NCBI GenBank assembly: GCA_902797705.1
Contig: CADBTX010000079.1
Location: 1 to 10,279 of the forward strand
DNA from: an uncultured Lachnospiraceae bacterium
GTDB taxonomy: Bacteria > Bacillota > Clostridia > Lachnospirales > Lachnospiraceae
Direction: 5' to 3'
DNA: 10,279 nt
This document shows positions 1 through 6,173 of the stretch, piece by piece; within the stretch, counting starts at the first letter, position 1, and every line of letters begins with the position of its first letter. The translations under genes and the position numbers were made by a program. The notes under the pieces are model-generated. The model was given only the letters and a program-made list of their open reading frames with translations. It ran no database searches and was not told where the DNA came from.

Positions 1-134
1 GTGATCCCCTGAGCGATATGACAGTTCTCGGGGATGGCATGGACTATCTCCGTGGGGCGGGAAGTGATATCCTTGTCCACGAAGCGATTCAGATTAAAGA
101 TAAGTTCTGCCAGATAAATGGACTTCCGGGACAT
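1..134 (-). CDS. Unrecognised protein, N-terminal 44 codons only
   Basis: An open frame on the minus strand starts with ATG at 134-132, immediately after the cheY stop codon (TAA ATG), and runs off the left end of the window. It reads MSRKSIYLAELIFNLNRF..., then ...CHIAQGI at the edge. A near-perfect Shine-Dalgarno (GGAGGTGAT, 149-141) six bases upstream makes the start convincing, and coupling to cheY translation is likely. No domain is recognisable from this fragment: the visible part looks like a soluble amphipathic helix (residues 6-20) followed by a mixed segment, with no signal peptide or membrane helix. As the partner of a receiver protein it could be another chemotaxis or signalling component, but that is inferred only from position. 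Start confidence is high; function is unknown. Confidence 0.72.
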   Translation of the reverse strand, partial: MSRKSIYLAELIFNLNRFVDKDITSRPTEIVHAIPENCHIAQGI

Positions 135-521
135 TTAATCATCACCTCCGGAGTTTGAAATATGCTCCAGTGCATTCCGGATCTGTTCGGGAGTAGTGGG
201 CTTCTGGAGGAAATCCTTCGCTCCTGCCTTTATAGCCTCTCTTAAGTGTACCTGGGTTCCCACGGAAGAAACCATAACGATATAAGCGGAGGGATTTGCT
301 TCGCAGATCTCCTTGGCAGCAGTGATGCCGTCCTTTACAGGCATTACGATGTCTAAAAATACCACATCCGGCTTTTCCTTGAGATATGTATCAATGGCCT
401 CCTGCCCGTCAAAGACCTCAACGATGTTTTTACATCCAAGGCCTTTAAGACCATCCCTCAGATTCTTTCTTGCCAGCAGAGAATCATCGCATATCATTAC
501 TTTAAGATCAGAAATTTCCAT
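135..521 (-). CDS. cheY: CheY-like stand-alone response regulator receiver
   Basis: This 128-aa protein is a single receiver (REC) domain with no output domain. The acidic pair D12-D13 (VMICDDS), the phospho-acceptor D57 (VVFLDIVMP), the switch serines S85/S86 (VMVSSVG) and the invariant K107 followed by proline (LQKP) are all in place and correctly spaced. The residue aligned with the E. coli CheY switch tyrosine is phenylalanine (F104). Length matches the CheY family. In the family, phosphorylation by a CheA-type kinase lets CheY bind the flagellar switch or serve as a phosphate sink. Here it is the first gene of a minus-strand pair with a tightly coupled downstream gene. AGAGG lies six bases before the ATG, and a sigma-28-like promoter lies about 35 bp upstream, which fits a motility regulon. 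The symbol is by domain only: this could equally be a stand-alone receiver of another two-component or phosphatase pathway, since cheA is not in view. Confidence 0.88.
   Translation of the reverse strand: MEISDLKVMICDDSLLARKNLRDGLKGLGCKNIVEVFDGQEAIDTYLKEKPDVVFLDIVMPVKDGITAAKEICEANPSAYIVMVSSVGTQVHLREAIKAGAKDFLQKPTTPEQIRNALEHISNSGGDD
141..149 (-). promoter_or_regulatory. Strong Shine-Dalgarno inside cheY 3' end
   Basis: On the minus strand GGAGGTGAT is followed by six bases and ATG. The same nine bases encode Gly125-Gly126-Asp127 of the CheY-like protein, so the ribosome site of the downstream gene is fully embedded in the coding end of the upstream gene. This fixes the start of the partial gene at 134. 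Confidence 0.8.
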
Positions 522-556
522 AAAAAACCTCTTCTACATAGTTTAGATTCTAATTT

Positions 557-583
557 TTATCGAAAAAACAAGAATCGTATTTG
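557..583 (-). promoter_or_regulatory. Sigma-28 (FliA/SigD)-like promoter for cheY
   Basis: Reading the minus strand, CAAA (583-580) is followed by exactly 15 bases and then TTCGATAA (564-557). This resembles the flagellar sigma consensus TAAA-N15-GCCGATAA, with 3/4 and 6/8 matches and exact spacing. It would start transcription near 550, giving a leader of about 30 nt. A short perfect palindrome, TTAGA-T-TCTAA (543-553), sits at the predicted start site. A competing reading is a sigma-A -10 TAGAAT (552-547) without a good -35. No experimental support is available; this is a motif match in the right place for a chemotaxis gene. Confidence 0.45.
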
Positions 584-612
584 ACCAGGCGGCCAGCCTG
601 CTGGTCGGCGTG

Positions 613-632
613 TCCGGCGAAGCCGGATTTTT
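613..632 (+). terminator. Orphan intrinsic-terminator-like hairpin
   Basis: TCCGGC (613-618), a GAA loop and GCCGGA (622-627) form a perfect 6-bp stem followed on the plus strand by five T residues (628-632). The form is that of a short rho-independent terminator, but no plus-strand gene lies upstream of it; cheY is on the other strand. It could stop antisense transcription leaving the cheY region or insulate gltA. The T-run also forms the left arm of a second inverted repeat, TTTTTGCGG (628-636) with CCGCAAAAA (654-662). Confidence 0.4.
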
Positions 633-662
633 GCGGATGATCACCGATCTCCCCCGCAAAAA
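628..662. repeat. 9-bp perfect inverted repeat
   Basis: TTTTTGCGG at 628-636 is an exact reverse complement of CCGCAAAAA at 654-662, with a 17-base loop that itself holds two GATC tetramers (639-642 and 646-649). It overlaps the T-tract of the hairpin at 613-632, so the two structures compete in RNA. It may be an operator or a second hairpin; function is unknown. Confidence 0.45.
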
Positions 663-683
663 GTCTTAGATTTGTAAATTATA

Positions 684-720
684 TAACAATAACTCCGCTT
701 TTTCAATGAAAGTATTGTTA
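684..720. repeat. 8-bp inverted repeat upstream of gltA promoter
   Basis: TAACAATA (684-691) and TATTGTTA (713-720) are exact reverse complements. Inside, CTTT (698-701) pairs with AAAG (709-712) directly adjacent to the right arm, so an extended stem with a 6-base left bulge is possible. It lies 42 bp upstream of the gltA -35. It could be a regulator site or a structured A+T-rich element; it has no T-run on the plus strand that would make it a terminator. Confidence 0.4.
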
Positions 721-762
721 AAAAAGGGATGAAAAACAAGAATCTATGGTTTTTTGCATCTA

Positions 763-791
763 TTGATGAAATTCCCTGTTTTTGGTAAAAT
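763..791 (+). promoter_or_regulatory. Sigma-A promoter of gltA
   Basis: TTGATG (763-768), a 17-base spacer and TAAAAT (786-791) form a good housekeeping promoter, strengthened by an extended -10 TG at 783-784. The predicted start is near 798, giving a leader of about 42 nt before the gltA ATG. The leader is too short for a riboswitch. Confidence 0.65.
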
Positions 792-839
792 CGAGAGGAC
801 TTTATGTAAATAAACGGGAGAGAAAGGATACGTACCACC

Positions 840-2210
840 ATGGCGGAGAGTGAGAAGAATTATTCGGAGATAACGCCGGAAATAAGGGAACTGGCCAAGG
901 AGGCCGCCCGTTCCACGGTCATCGACTCCGAGCTGTACAGGCAGTATGACGTAAAAAGAGGTCTTCGTGACCTTAACGGAAAGGGAGTCCTGGCGGGACT
1001 TACCCATATTTCCGATATACAGGCAAAGAAGATAGTTGACGGAAAGGAGATCCCCACAGAGGGACATCTCTATTACAGGGGATATGAGATAGAGGATCTC
1101 GTTAACGGTTTTACGAGGGACAGGCGTTTTGGCTTTGAGGAGATCACCTACCTTCTTTTATTCGGACATCTTCCCAATGCCCGGGAGTTAGAGGAATTCA
1201 GCAATCTTATCGGATATTACCGTTCCCTGCCCACCAGCTTTGTCCGGGATATCATAATGAAGGCTCCGAGCCACGATATGATGAACAGTCTGGCGAGAAG
1301 TGTACTTACGCTCTATACCTATGACGACGCGGCGGACGATATCTCCATTGAAAACGTGCTGCGCCAGTGCCTGCAGCTTATCGCCCTTTTCCCCATGCTC
1401 TGTGTATATGGTTTTCACGCCTATGCCCACTATCATGACGGGCAAAGCCTTATCATACACCAGCCTGACAAGGAGCTGTCCACGGCTGAAAATCTTCTCA
1501 GAATATTGAGAACGGATTCCGAATACTCTGAGCTTGAGGCCAGGATACTTGACGTTGCCCTGGTGCTCCATATGGATCACGGCGGTGGTAACAACTCCAC
1601 CTTTACTACTCACGTGGTGTCATCCACGGGTACCGACACCTACTCTGCCATTGCCGCTTCCTTAGGCTCTCTTAAGGGACCCCGCCACGGCGGTGCCAAT
1701 ATCAAGGTTGTCCGCATGATGGAGGATTTAAAGAGGAATGTAAGTGATGTCACGGATGAAGATGAGGTCCGGGATTATCTTAAAAAACTTCTCCACAAAG
1801 AGGCCTTTGACAGGAACGGACTGATCTACGGCATGGGTCACGCGGTTTATTCCATTTCCGATCCCAGAGAGAAGATATTCCGTTCCTTTGTGGAAAAGCT
1901 GGCGGATGAAAAAGGCTATTCTTCGGAATTCAACCTCTATTCGATGATAGAGAAGCTGGGCCCCGAGGTCATCGCCGAGGAAAGGCAGATGTACAAGGGT
2001 GTCTGCTGTAATGTGGACTTTTATTCGGGCTTTGTTTACAAGATGCTGGGACTTCCCGAGGAACTCTTTACACCTATCTTTGCCTGCGCAAGGATAGCGG
2101 GATGGAGCGCCCACAGGATAGAAGAGCTAAGCAATAACGGAAAGATAATAAGACCTGCTTACAAGCCGGTTTCGCCAATAAGCAGGTACATTCCGATGGA
2201 TGAGAGATGA
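840..2210 (+). CDS. gltA: Citrate synthase
   Basis: This 456-aa protein condenses acetyl-CoA and oxaloacetate to citrate, in anaerobes usually feeding 2-oxoglutarate and glutamate synthesis through a partial TCA cycle. The family signatures are clear: MDHGGGNNST with catalytic His247, the CoA/oxaloacetate loop GPRHGGAN (His283), GMGHAVY with His334, NVDFYSG with catalytic Asp393, and GWSAHR near the C-terminus. About 50 residues precede the conserved core (DVKRGLRDLNGKGV at 37-50), which is usual for the long clostridial form. The start is supported by AAAGGA (823-828), though its 11-base spacing is longer than ideal; a GGGAG lies further up. It appears monocistronic with its own sigma-A promoter, and no aconitase or isocitrate dehydrogenase adjoins it. 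A 2-methylcitrate synthase activity cannot be excluded, but no prp gene is nearby. Confidence 0.96.
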   Translation: MAESEKNYSEITPEIRELAKEAARSTVIDSELYRQYDVKRGLRDLNGKGVLAGLTHISDIQAKKIVDGKEIPTEGHLYYRGYEIEDLVNGFTRDRRFGFEEITYLLLFGHLPNARELEEFSNLIGYYRSLPTSFVRDIIMKAPSHDMMNSLARSVLTLYTYDDAADDISIENVLRQCLQLIALFPMLCVYGFHAYAHYHDGQSLIIHQPDKELSTAENLLRILRTDSEYSELEARILDVALVLHMDHGGGNNSTFTTHVVSSTGTDTYSAIAASLGSLKGPRHGGANIKVVRMMEDLKRNVSDVTDEDEVRDYLKKLLHKEAFDRNGLIYGMGHAVYSISDPREKIFRSFVEKLADEKGYSSEFNLYSMIEKLGPEVIAEERQMYKGVCCNVDFYSGFVYKMLGLPEELFTPIFACARIAGWSAHRIEELSNNGKIIRPAYKPVSPISRYIPMDER

Positions 2211-2225
2211 CCCGTAAAGGGTGAT
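2207..2225. other. Convergent 14-bp junction with weak hairpin
   Basis: gltA and the facing membrane-protein gene end only 14 bp apart. ACCC (2210-2213) and GGGT (2219-2222) can form a 4-bp stem, extended across a G/G mismatch by AT pairs. There is no adjacent T-run, so it is at best a weak bidirectional terminator and read-through antisense transcription is likely. Confidence 0.3.
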
Positions 2226-2578
2226 CATTTCAGGTATTTTATTTCATATCTCCTGGTAAAAACTGCAAAGACTATGCAGGTCAGGAACAGTGTTCCGGTG
2301 ATGCCGAGATTCACGTAGAGGGGCACCTTCATGTAATTGTCTATGTACATGGATGCAAGCCCCAGAACGAGAAACAGTCCGCCGCACACCATATTTACCG
2401 GGAACATGGCTTTAATAAAACCCTTGGGGTCTCTGGCGGAAAGAATGTCGATATCCTTGCCCACCAGCTGGCTGGAAAGGGAACCGGTGGTCTTCATGCG
2501 GATGCCGGAATAAATGATGTAAATACCTGCCAGAATCTCGATTATATCGAATATATTATTAAATCCTGCGTCATTCAT
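2225..2578 (-). CDS. Small multi-span membrane protein, unknown function
   Basis: With the start at 2578 this is a 117-aa integral membrane protein (MNDAGFNNIFDIIE...). It has a helix at about residues 8-24 ending in GIRMKTTG, a polar segment containing SARDPKGF (about 46-53), then two more helices (about 57-75 and 86-104) and a basic C-terminal tail (RRYEIKYLK). I recognise the style of a small lineage-specific Firmicute membrane protein but no named family. The start is uncertain: the frame stays open to ATG codons at 2602 and 2659, and none has a good Shine-Dalgarno. The 2659 start would overlap the first 33 bases of the divergent operon. I chose 2578 because it avoids that overlap and retains the clear helix. 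It stands head to head with the sensor-transporter gene 48 bp away, so the two may share control. Confidence 0.68.
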   Translation of the reverse strand: MNDAGFNNIFDIIEILAGIYIIYSGIRMKTTGSLSSQLVGKDIDILSARDPKGFIKAMFPVNMVCGGLFLVLGLASMYIDNYMKVPLYVNLGITGTLFLTCIVFAVFTRRYEIKYLK

Positions 2579-2626
2579 GGGGATAATAATAGCAAAAATC
2601 ATTATAAGAAGCAATACACAGAATAC

Positions 2627-5497
2627 ATGAAGCAGATAATCAGCAAATATAAAGATCATTTTCTTTTTATATTGATGTCGGTCCTTTTACTTGTTGTTTC
2701 CATTAACAGGGACCGGCTCTTTGTGAAGTACTACTATGACTTCAAGAACGTAAATGCCGCCTTCTCAGGGGCTTCGGGGAAGACTTATGTGGTTGACAAG
2801 GGCAGGGAGCTCATTGTGATCCTCGGAGGGGACGGAAGGATATCCGGAATGCTGAAGGGCGGAGGGGACAATACCTTCTATTATGCCGACGAACTCACCG
2901 AGGGAGATGACGGAAGCCTCTTTATCCTGGATGAGGCATATTCCGGGAGTGAGGGTGAAAGGGATTACCGTATACTCCGTTTCAGGGATAATAAATATGA
3001 AACCCTGTTTAACAGCGGGGAAGCCGTGATATACGACATCCAGTATAAGGACGGGGTGATCCACTATCTCAGGGCTGAGGACTATGGCCTGGGACAGTAT
3101 GAACTGACGCCGGGATCCGATCCGGAATTGAAAAAGAGGATCTTCTCCGGTGATATCTTAAATGATGCCACCCTGGACATTTCCAACGGGAATGCGGTCA
3201 TTGCCACAAAGAGAGGCGCTGTAAGGATACAGTACAAGGATTCCTATACATGGGACAGCTTAAAGGCCAGCGGTATCCACATCATGCCAAGGAGCGTTTC
3301 CGCGAGAGAGGGGAAGGTGTATTTTTCCGAGCTTTACAGCGGGAGCATCGCTTCCTTCCGGGAGGATTCCCTGGACAGCTTTGACACGGTATATTCAGAA
3401 GAGAACCTGAAGATAGACAGCGTCAATGCCTCGGAGGACGGTGGTTTTCTGCTGGCTTCCGATCTTAAGAGCTATTACAGCATAGATGCGGAGGGGAAGG
3501 AAGAGGTTGTTTACCACCGTCAGGCTGAAAACATCCTGTTTGTCCATACGGTATTATGCTGGATCCTGCTTCTCGCCGGTGTCTCCATTCTGATCTATTT
3601 CCTGAAATTCATACCGGGACTCTTAAACGATCTCGTCCACAATGAATCCGCTCTCCGTATGGCGGCGGTCATTGTGGCTGTTATCATGGTGTCCGGCTTT
3701 ATCGCCATGTCCCTTCTCTCGAATCAGAGGATCAAAGAGGACGAGAGCAATGTGGACAATATGAAGCTCTTCAGCGATGTCATGCAGGATTCTCTTGATG
3801 TAAGCTCACTTTCAAAGATCAGATGGGAATACGATTACATGGGTTCCGCCTATATGAGGTTCAGGGATTCCGTGGATTATCTGGTGAAAGATACGGAGGC
3901 ACAGGGGCAAAACTACAAATATGTATTTTATGACCTTTCCGACGGCTGCAGATATCTGCTGGATTATGATGACACTGTGATGTGCGGAGAACCCCTGGGG
4001 AAGCTGGCGGACATGACCCTTTCGGAGTGCTTCAGGACCGGCAGGACCTATGCCGTAAGATCAAGGGATTCCGAGGGACTGTGGCTCAGCATCATAAGCC
4101 GGATATCGGATGAAAACGGCAATCCCGTGGCTGTTATGGAGATAATGACAGACCTTAATTATAAGGAGCTGGAAAGGGCAAAGGAGACAAAGGATACGGT
4201 GATAAACGTCCTCTGTTCCTCTGCGGTCATGATGATGCTCATCATAGAAGCCCTGTTCCTCATTTCCTTTTATGAGGATAATGCCAAGCTCGAGGGGCAG
4301 AAAAAGGATACATACCGTACCGTGCCCCTAAGGACGGTAATGGCCCTTACCTATCTTGCCCAGGCCATGCAGGATCCCTTTATAACGGTGCTTTCTTCAA
4401 GGCTCTATTCCGTAAAGCTACCCTTCCCGGCGAGTGTGGCGGCGGGACTTCCCCTTACTGCCCAGCTCTTCATGATGGCGGTGACCTCCTTTATCGTGGG
4501 ACACCTTTCGGAAAAATGGGGAAGCAAGAAGCTGCTGTTTGCGGGCCTTTTTATAGATATCGCTTCATACGTGGTCTGTGCCGTTTTCTGCACGAGCTAC
4601 ACCGGGATCATCATCGGAAATATCCTTATGGGTGCAGGAACGGGAACTCTTCTGGTGTCCTGCAATACCATAGCTGCAAGAGGGGAGACCATGGAGTCCA
4701 CTGCCGCCGGTTTTTCCGGGATCATGGCGGGATCCCTGTCGGGATTTACAATGGGTGCCGGTATTTCGGCCCTCATATTCCCCGTGGGAGGAGCCAGGCT
4801 TTCCTATATTGCCGCAGCCCTCTTTATGGTCCCTGTGATCTTCATAGTCCAGTTCTCGGAGAATGTGAAGCCTGAGATAGAGGATAAGGCAAAGGGCGCC
4901 AACAGCATCGGCTTTGTCAAATTCATGTTCAATCCAAGGGTCCTCGGTTTCTTTATCTTTATCCTGGTACCCTTTATGATGACCATTTCCTACAGAGAAT
5001 ACTTCTTCCCTCTCTATGCCATGGATCATGGAATGGATGAAGTGAAGGTGGGTCAGATGTTCTTATTCTGCGGACTTCTGGTCATATACATAGGTCCCTA
5101 TATCTCCGAATGGGTCATAAAGCATTTCGGAACCTTCTGGAGCGTTGTTTTTGCAAGTGTTATAATGGGAATTAATATACTTTTCTCCGGTGCTTTCCTG
5201 TCGCTGCCTACGGTCATTGCGGGAGTGGTGCTGCTGTCGCTTTGCGTTTCCTTTGCGTATACCTGTCTCTATACATATTTCGAGCAGCTGCCTGACAGTC
5301 TGCTGTACGGGGACGGAAAAGCCATGGGGATATATTCCGTATTTGAGAATCTGGGACAGACAGTGGGACCCATGGTATATGGCGCTCTCATGCTTCTTGG
5401 ACAGAAAAAGGGAATGATGCTGTTTGGCGGATTGGTTTTGCTGTTCGTCCTATTCTATATTATCGCAATGAGAAGAGAAAAGAGATTCTTCCGTTGA
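2627..5497 (+). CDS. Propeller-Cache-MFS fusion: sensory transporter
   Basis: This 956-aa protein has a layout I do not recognise as a named family. A first helix (about 12-26) leads to an extracytoplasmic beta-rich region (about 40-300) with about six repeats of the pattern 'strand, DG/DGG turn, strand', for example VDKGRELIVILGGDG (56-70), suggesting an NHL-like beta-propeller. Two helices follow (about 304-327 and 345-364), then a second extracytoplasmic domain (about 366-525) whose end, ISDENGNPVAVMEI (493-506), resembles a Cache/PAS-like sensor, then a helix (about 526-548). Residues 566-948 form a 12-helix Major Facilitator domain with the diagnostic motif A between helices 2 and 3, GHLSEKWGSKK (625-635), and a motif-C-like GQTVGP in helix 11. 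The predicted topology puts both sensor domains outside and is consistent with N-in MFS. It begins the five-gene operon. The start has no good Shine-Dalgarno (AGAA 15 bases upstream), but the helix begins right after it. The transport substrate is unknown; it may be a transceptor. Confidence 0.85.
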   Translation: MKQIISKYKDHFLFILMSVLLLVVSINRDRLFVKYYYDFKNVNAAFSGASGKTYVVDKGRELIVILGGDGRISGMLKGGGDNTFYYADELTEGDDGSLFILDEAYSGSEGERDYRILRFRDNKYETLFNSGEAVIYDIQYKDGVIHYLRAEDYGLGQYELTPGSDPELKKRIFSGDILNDATLDISNGNAVIATKRGAVRIQYKDSYTWDSLKASGIHIMPRSVSAREGKVYFSELYSGSIASFREDSLDSFDTVYSEENLKIDSVNASEDGGFLLASDLKSYYSIDAEGKEEVVYHRQAENILFVHTVLCWILLLAGVSILIYFLKFIPGLLNDLVHNESALRMAAVIVAVIMVSGFIAMSLLSNQRIKEDESNVDNMKLFSDVMQDSLDVSSLSKIRWEYDYMGSAYMRFRDSVDYLVKDTEAQGQNYKYVFYDLSDGCRYLLDYDDTVMCGEPLGKLADMTLSECFRTGRTYAVRSRDSEGLWLSIISRISDENGNPVAVMEIMTDLNYKELERAKETKDTVINVLCSSAVMMMLIIEALFLISFYEDNAKLEGQKKDTYRTVPLRTVMALTYLAQAMQDPFITVLSSRLYSVKLPFPASVAAGLPLTAQLFMMAVTSFIVGHLSEKWGSKKLLFAGLFIDIASYVVCAVFCTSYTGIIIGNILMGAGTGTLLVSCNTIAARGETMESTAAGFSGIMAGSLSGFTMGAGISALIFPVGGARLSYIAAALFMVPVIFIVQFSENVKPEIEDKAKGANSIGFVKFMFNPRVLGFFIFILVPFMMTISYREYFFPLYAMDHGMDEVKVGQMFLFCGLLVIYIGPYISEWVIKHFGTFWSVVFASVIMGINILFSGAFLSLPTVIAGVVLLSLCVSFAYTCLYTYFEQLPDSLLYGDGKAMGIYSVFENLGQTVGPMVYGALMLLGQKKGMMLFGGLVLLFVLFYIIAMRREKRFFR

Positions 5498-5509
5498 ACG
5501 GGTTTTGTT

Positions 5510-6070
5510 ATGCTGGAGTATTTGGATTTTTGTAAAGAGGACATTGATACACTGACGGAATATTACAGCAGGTATCTGAATGACGGGGAGGGACTTATCG
5601 ATTTTATAAGGACCGCCGCCGAGGGGGATGGGTATTTTGGCTCAAAGGCTGTGGAAAACGGGACCATCGTTGGATTTTTTACCTTTCAGCTGGGAATGAT
5701 GTTCACGTACCCGAGACCCGATCTCATAGAGAAACTGGAAAAAAGGACCGGAGGAAAAAAGACGGTCACCGTGGATACCCTGGTGGTGCTTCCGGAGAAG
5801 CGTGGCAAGGGTGTCGCAGGAAGTTTAAGGGAAAGAAATTCCCGGCTCCTTAAGGAACGGGGTATTTCCTTTATGCTTGCCGAAAGCTGGATCTATCCGG
5901 ACGGAAGAGTGCCGTCCTTTAGGGTATATGCGGATATGGGCAGGATCGTTTTTGAAGAAAAGATCCCCTTATTCTATAAGGATCTCGGAAAATATGGAAT
6001 TACCTGTCCGATCTGCGGCAGTGAGTGCAGATGCGGTGCGGATATCCTTCTCACGGAGCTTACTTCATAA
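5510..6070 (+). CDS. GNAT-family acetyltransferase with C-terminal Cys knuckle
   Basis: This 186-aa protein matches the GNAT fold. Motif A reads VDTLVVLPEKRGKGVA (88-103), where R98-x-x-G101-x-A103 is the acetyl-CoA pyrophosphate loop, followed by a helix (105-117) and a segment with an aromatic-rich ending (YADMGRIVFEE, 140-150) typical of motif B. After the fold comes a short tail, CPICGSECRC (166-175), with cysteines at 166, 169, 173 and 175. This looks like a zinc knuckle and is unusual for a GNAT; it may stabilise the protein or bind a partner. The gene begins 12 bases after the transporter stop, with only a weak CGGG upstream of ATG, so coupled translation is likely. The substrate cannot be read from sequence: an amine, a protein N-terminus, a lysine or a small molecule are all possible. 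It is cytoplasmic, with no signal or membrane segment. Confidence 0.85.
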   Translation: MLEYLDFCKEDIDTLTEYYSRYLNDGEGLIDFIRTAAEGDGYFGSKAVENGTIVGFFTFQLGMMFTYPRPDLIEKLEKRTGGKKTVTVDTLVVLPEKRGKGVAGSLRERNSRLLKERGISFMLAESWIYPDGRVPSFRVYADMGRIVFEEKIPLFYKDLGKYGITCPICGSECRCGADILLTELTS

Positions 6071-6092
6071 GTGGGATAAGCGGGTTTTAAGA

Positions 6093-6158
6093 CAGCTGAA
6101 AAACGGCTTCTCATCAGCTGCCGCCTGAAGGATGGCAGGCTGCCTGAAAAAGGCCTGC
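6093..6158 (+). promoter_or_regulatory. Chain of competing hairpins before phosphatase gene
   Basis: The 103-base gap before the phosphatase start holds four segments that can pair in sequence: CAGCTG (6093-6098) with CAGCTG (6115-6120); CAGCTGCC (6115-6122) with GGCAGGCTG (6134-6142, one bulged G); and GCAGGC (6135-6140) with GCCTGC (6153-6158). Each pairing excludes its neighbour. The last stem ends four bases before the AAGGAG ribosome site. This resembles an attenuator or RNA switch in form, but there is no T-run, so control of translation or of mRNA processing is more likely than termination. It could also be a decayed palindromic repeat. Confidence 0.4.
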
Positions 6159-6161
6159 AGT

Positions 6162-6167
6162 AAGGAG
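6162..6167 (+). promoter_or_regulatory. Ribosome site deciding the phosphatase start
   Basis: AAGGAG lies six bases before ATG at 6174. The same frame is open back to an ATG at 6132, but that start has no ribosome site and would add 14 residues drawn from the palindromic leader and placed before the membrane helix. Confidence 0.8.
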
Positions 6168-6173
6168 CAAGAT

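Larger units (their letters stand above)
522..839. other. Gene-free divergent regulatory region cheY / gltA
   Basis: This stretch holds no plausible gene on either strand. It contains the cheY promoter (557-583), overlapping G+C-rich inverted repeats (583-662) including a terminator-like hairpin, an A+T-rich segment with an 8-bp inverted repeat (684-720), a 13-nt direct repeat AAAAACAAGAATC (564-576 and 732-744), and the gltA promoter (763-791). The left part is G+C-rich and the right part A+T-rich, a sharp change within 100 bp. Confidence 0.7.

Noticed and set aside
744..1067. Minus-strand frame overlapping the gltA start
   Set aside because: It covers the gltA promoter and start region, has no family resemblance, and gltA coding evidence is decisive.
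2625..2661. Upstream start at 2659 for the small membrane protein
   Set aside because: The extension is antisense to the transporter's first codons, its hydrophobicity could simply follow from A+T-rich sequence, and it lacks a real ribosome site; kept only as an alternative.
4565..5029. Minus-strand open frame (154 codons) inside the MFS region
   Set aside because: Its composition is rich in His, Gly and Asp and it looks like an antisense shadow of hydrophobic codons; no ribosome site or motif.
6071..6161. Intrinsic terminator between the GNAT and phosphatase genes
   Set aside because: Several stems exist but none is followed by a T-run, so termination is not supported.
6132..6173. Upstream in-frame ATG at 6132 as start of the phosphatase
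   Set aside because: It has no ribosome site and would translate the palindromic leader; the ATG at 6174 has AAGGAG at ideal spacing and leads straight into the membrane helix.
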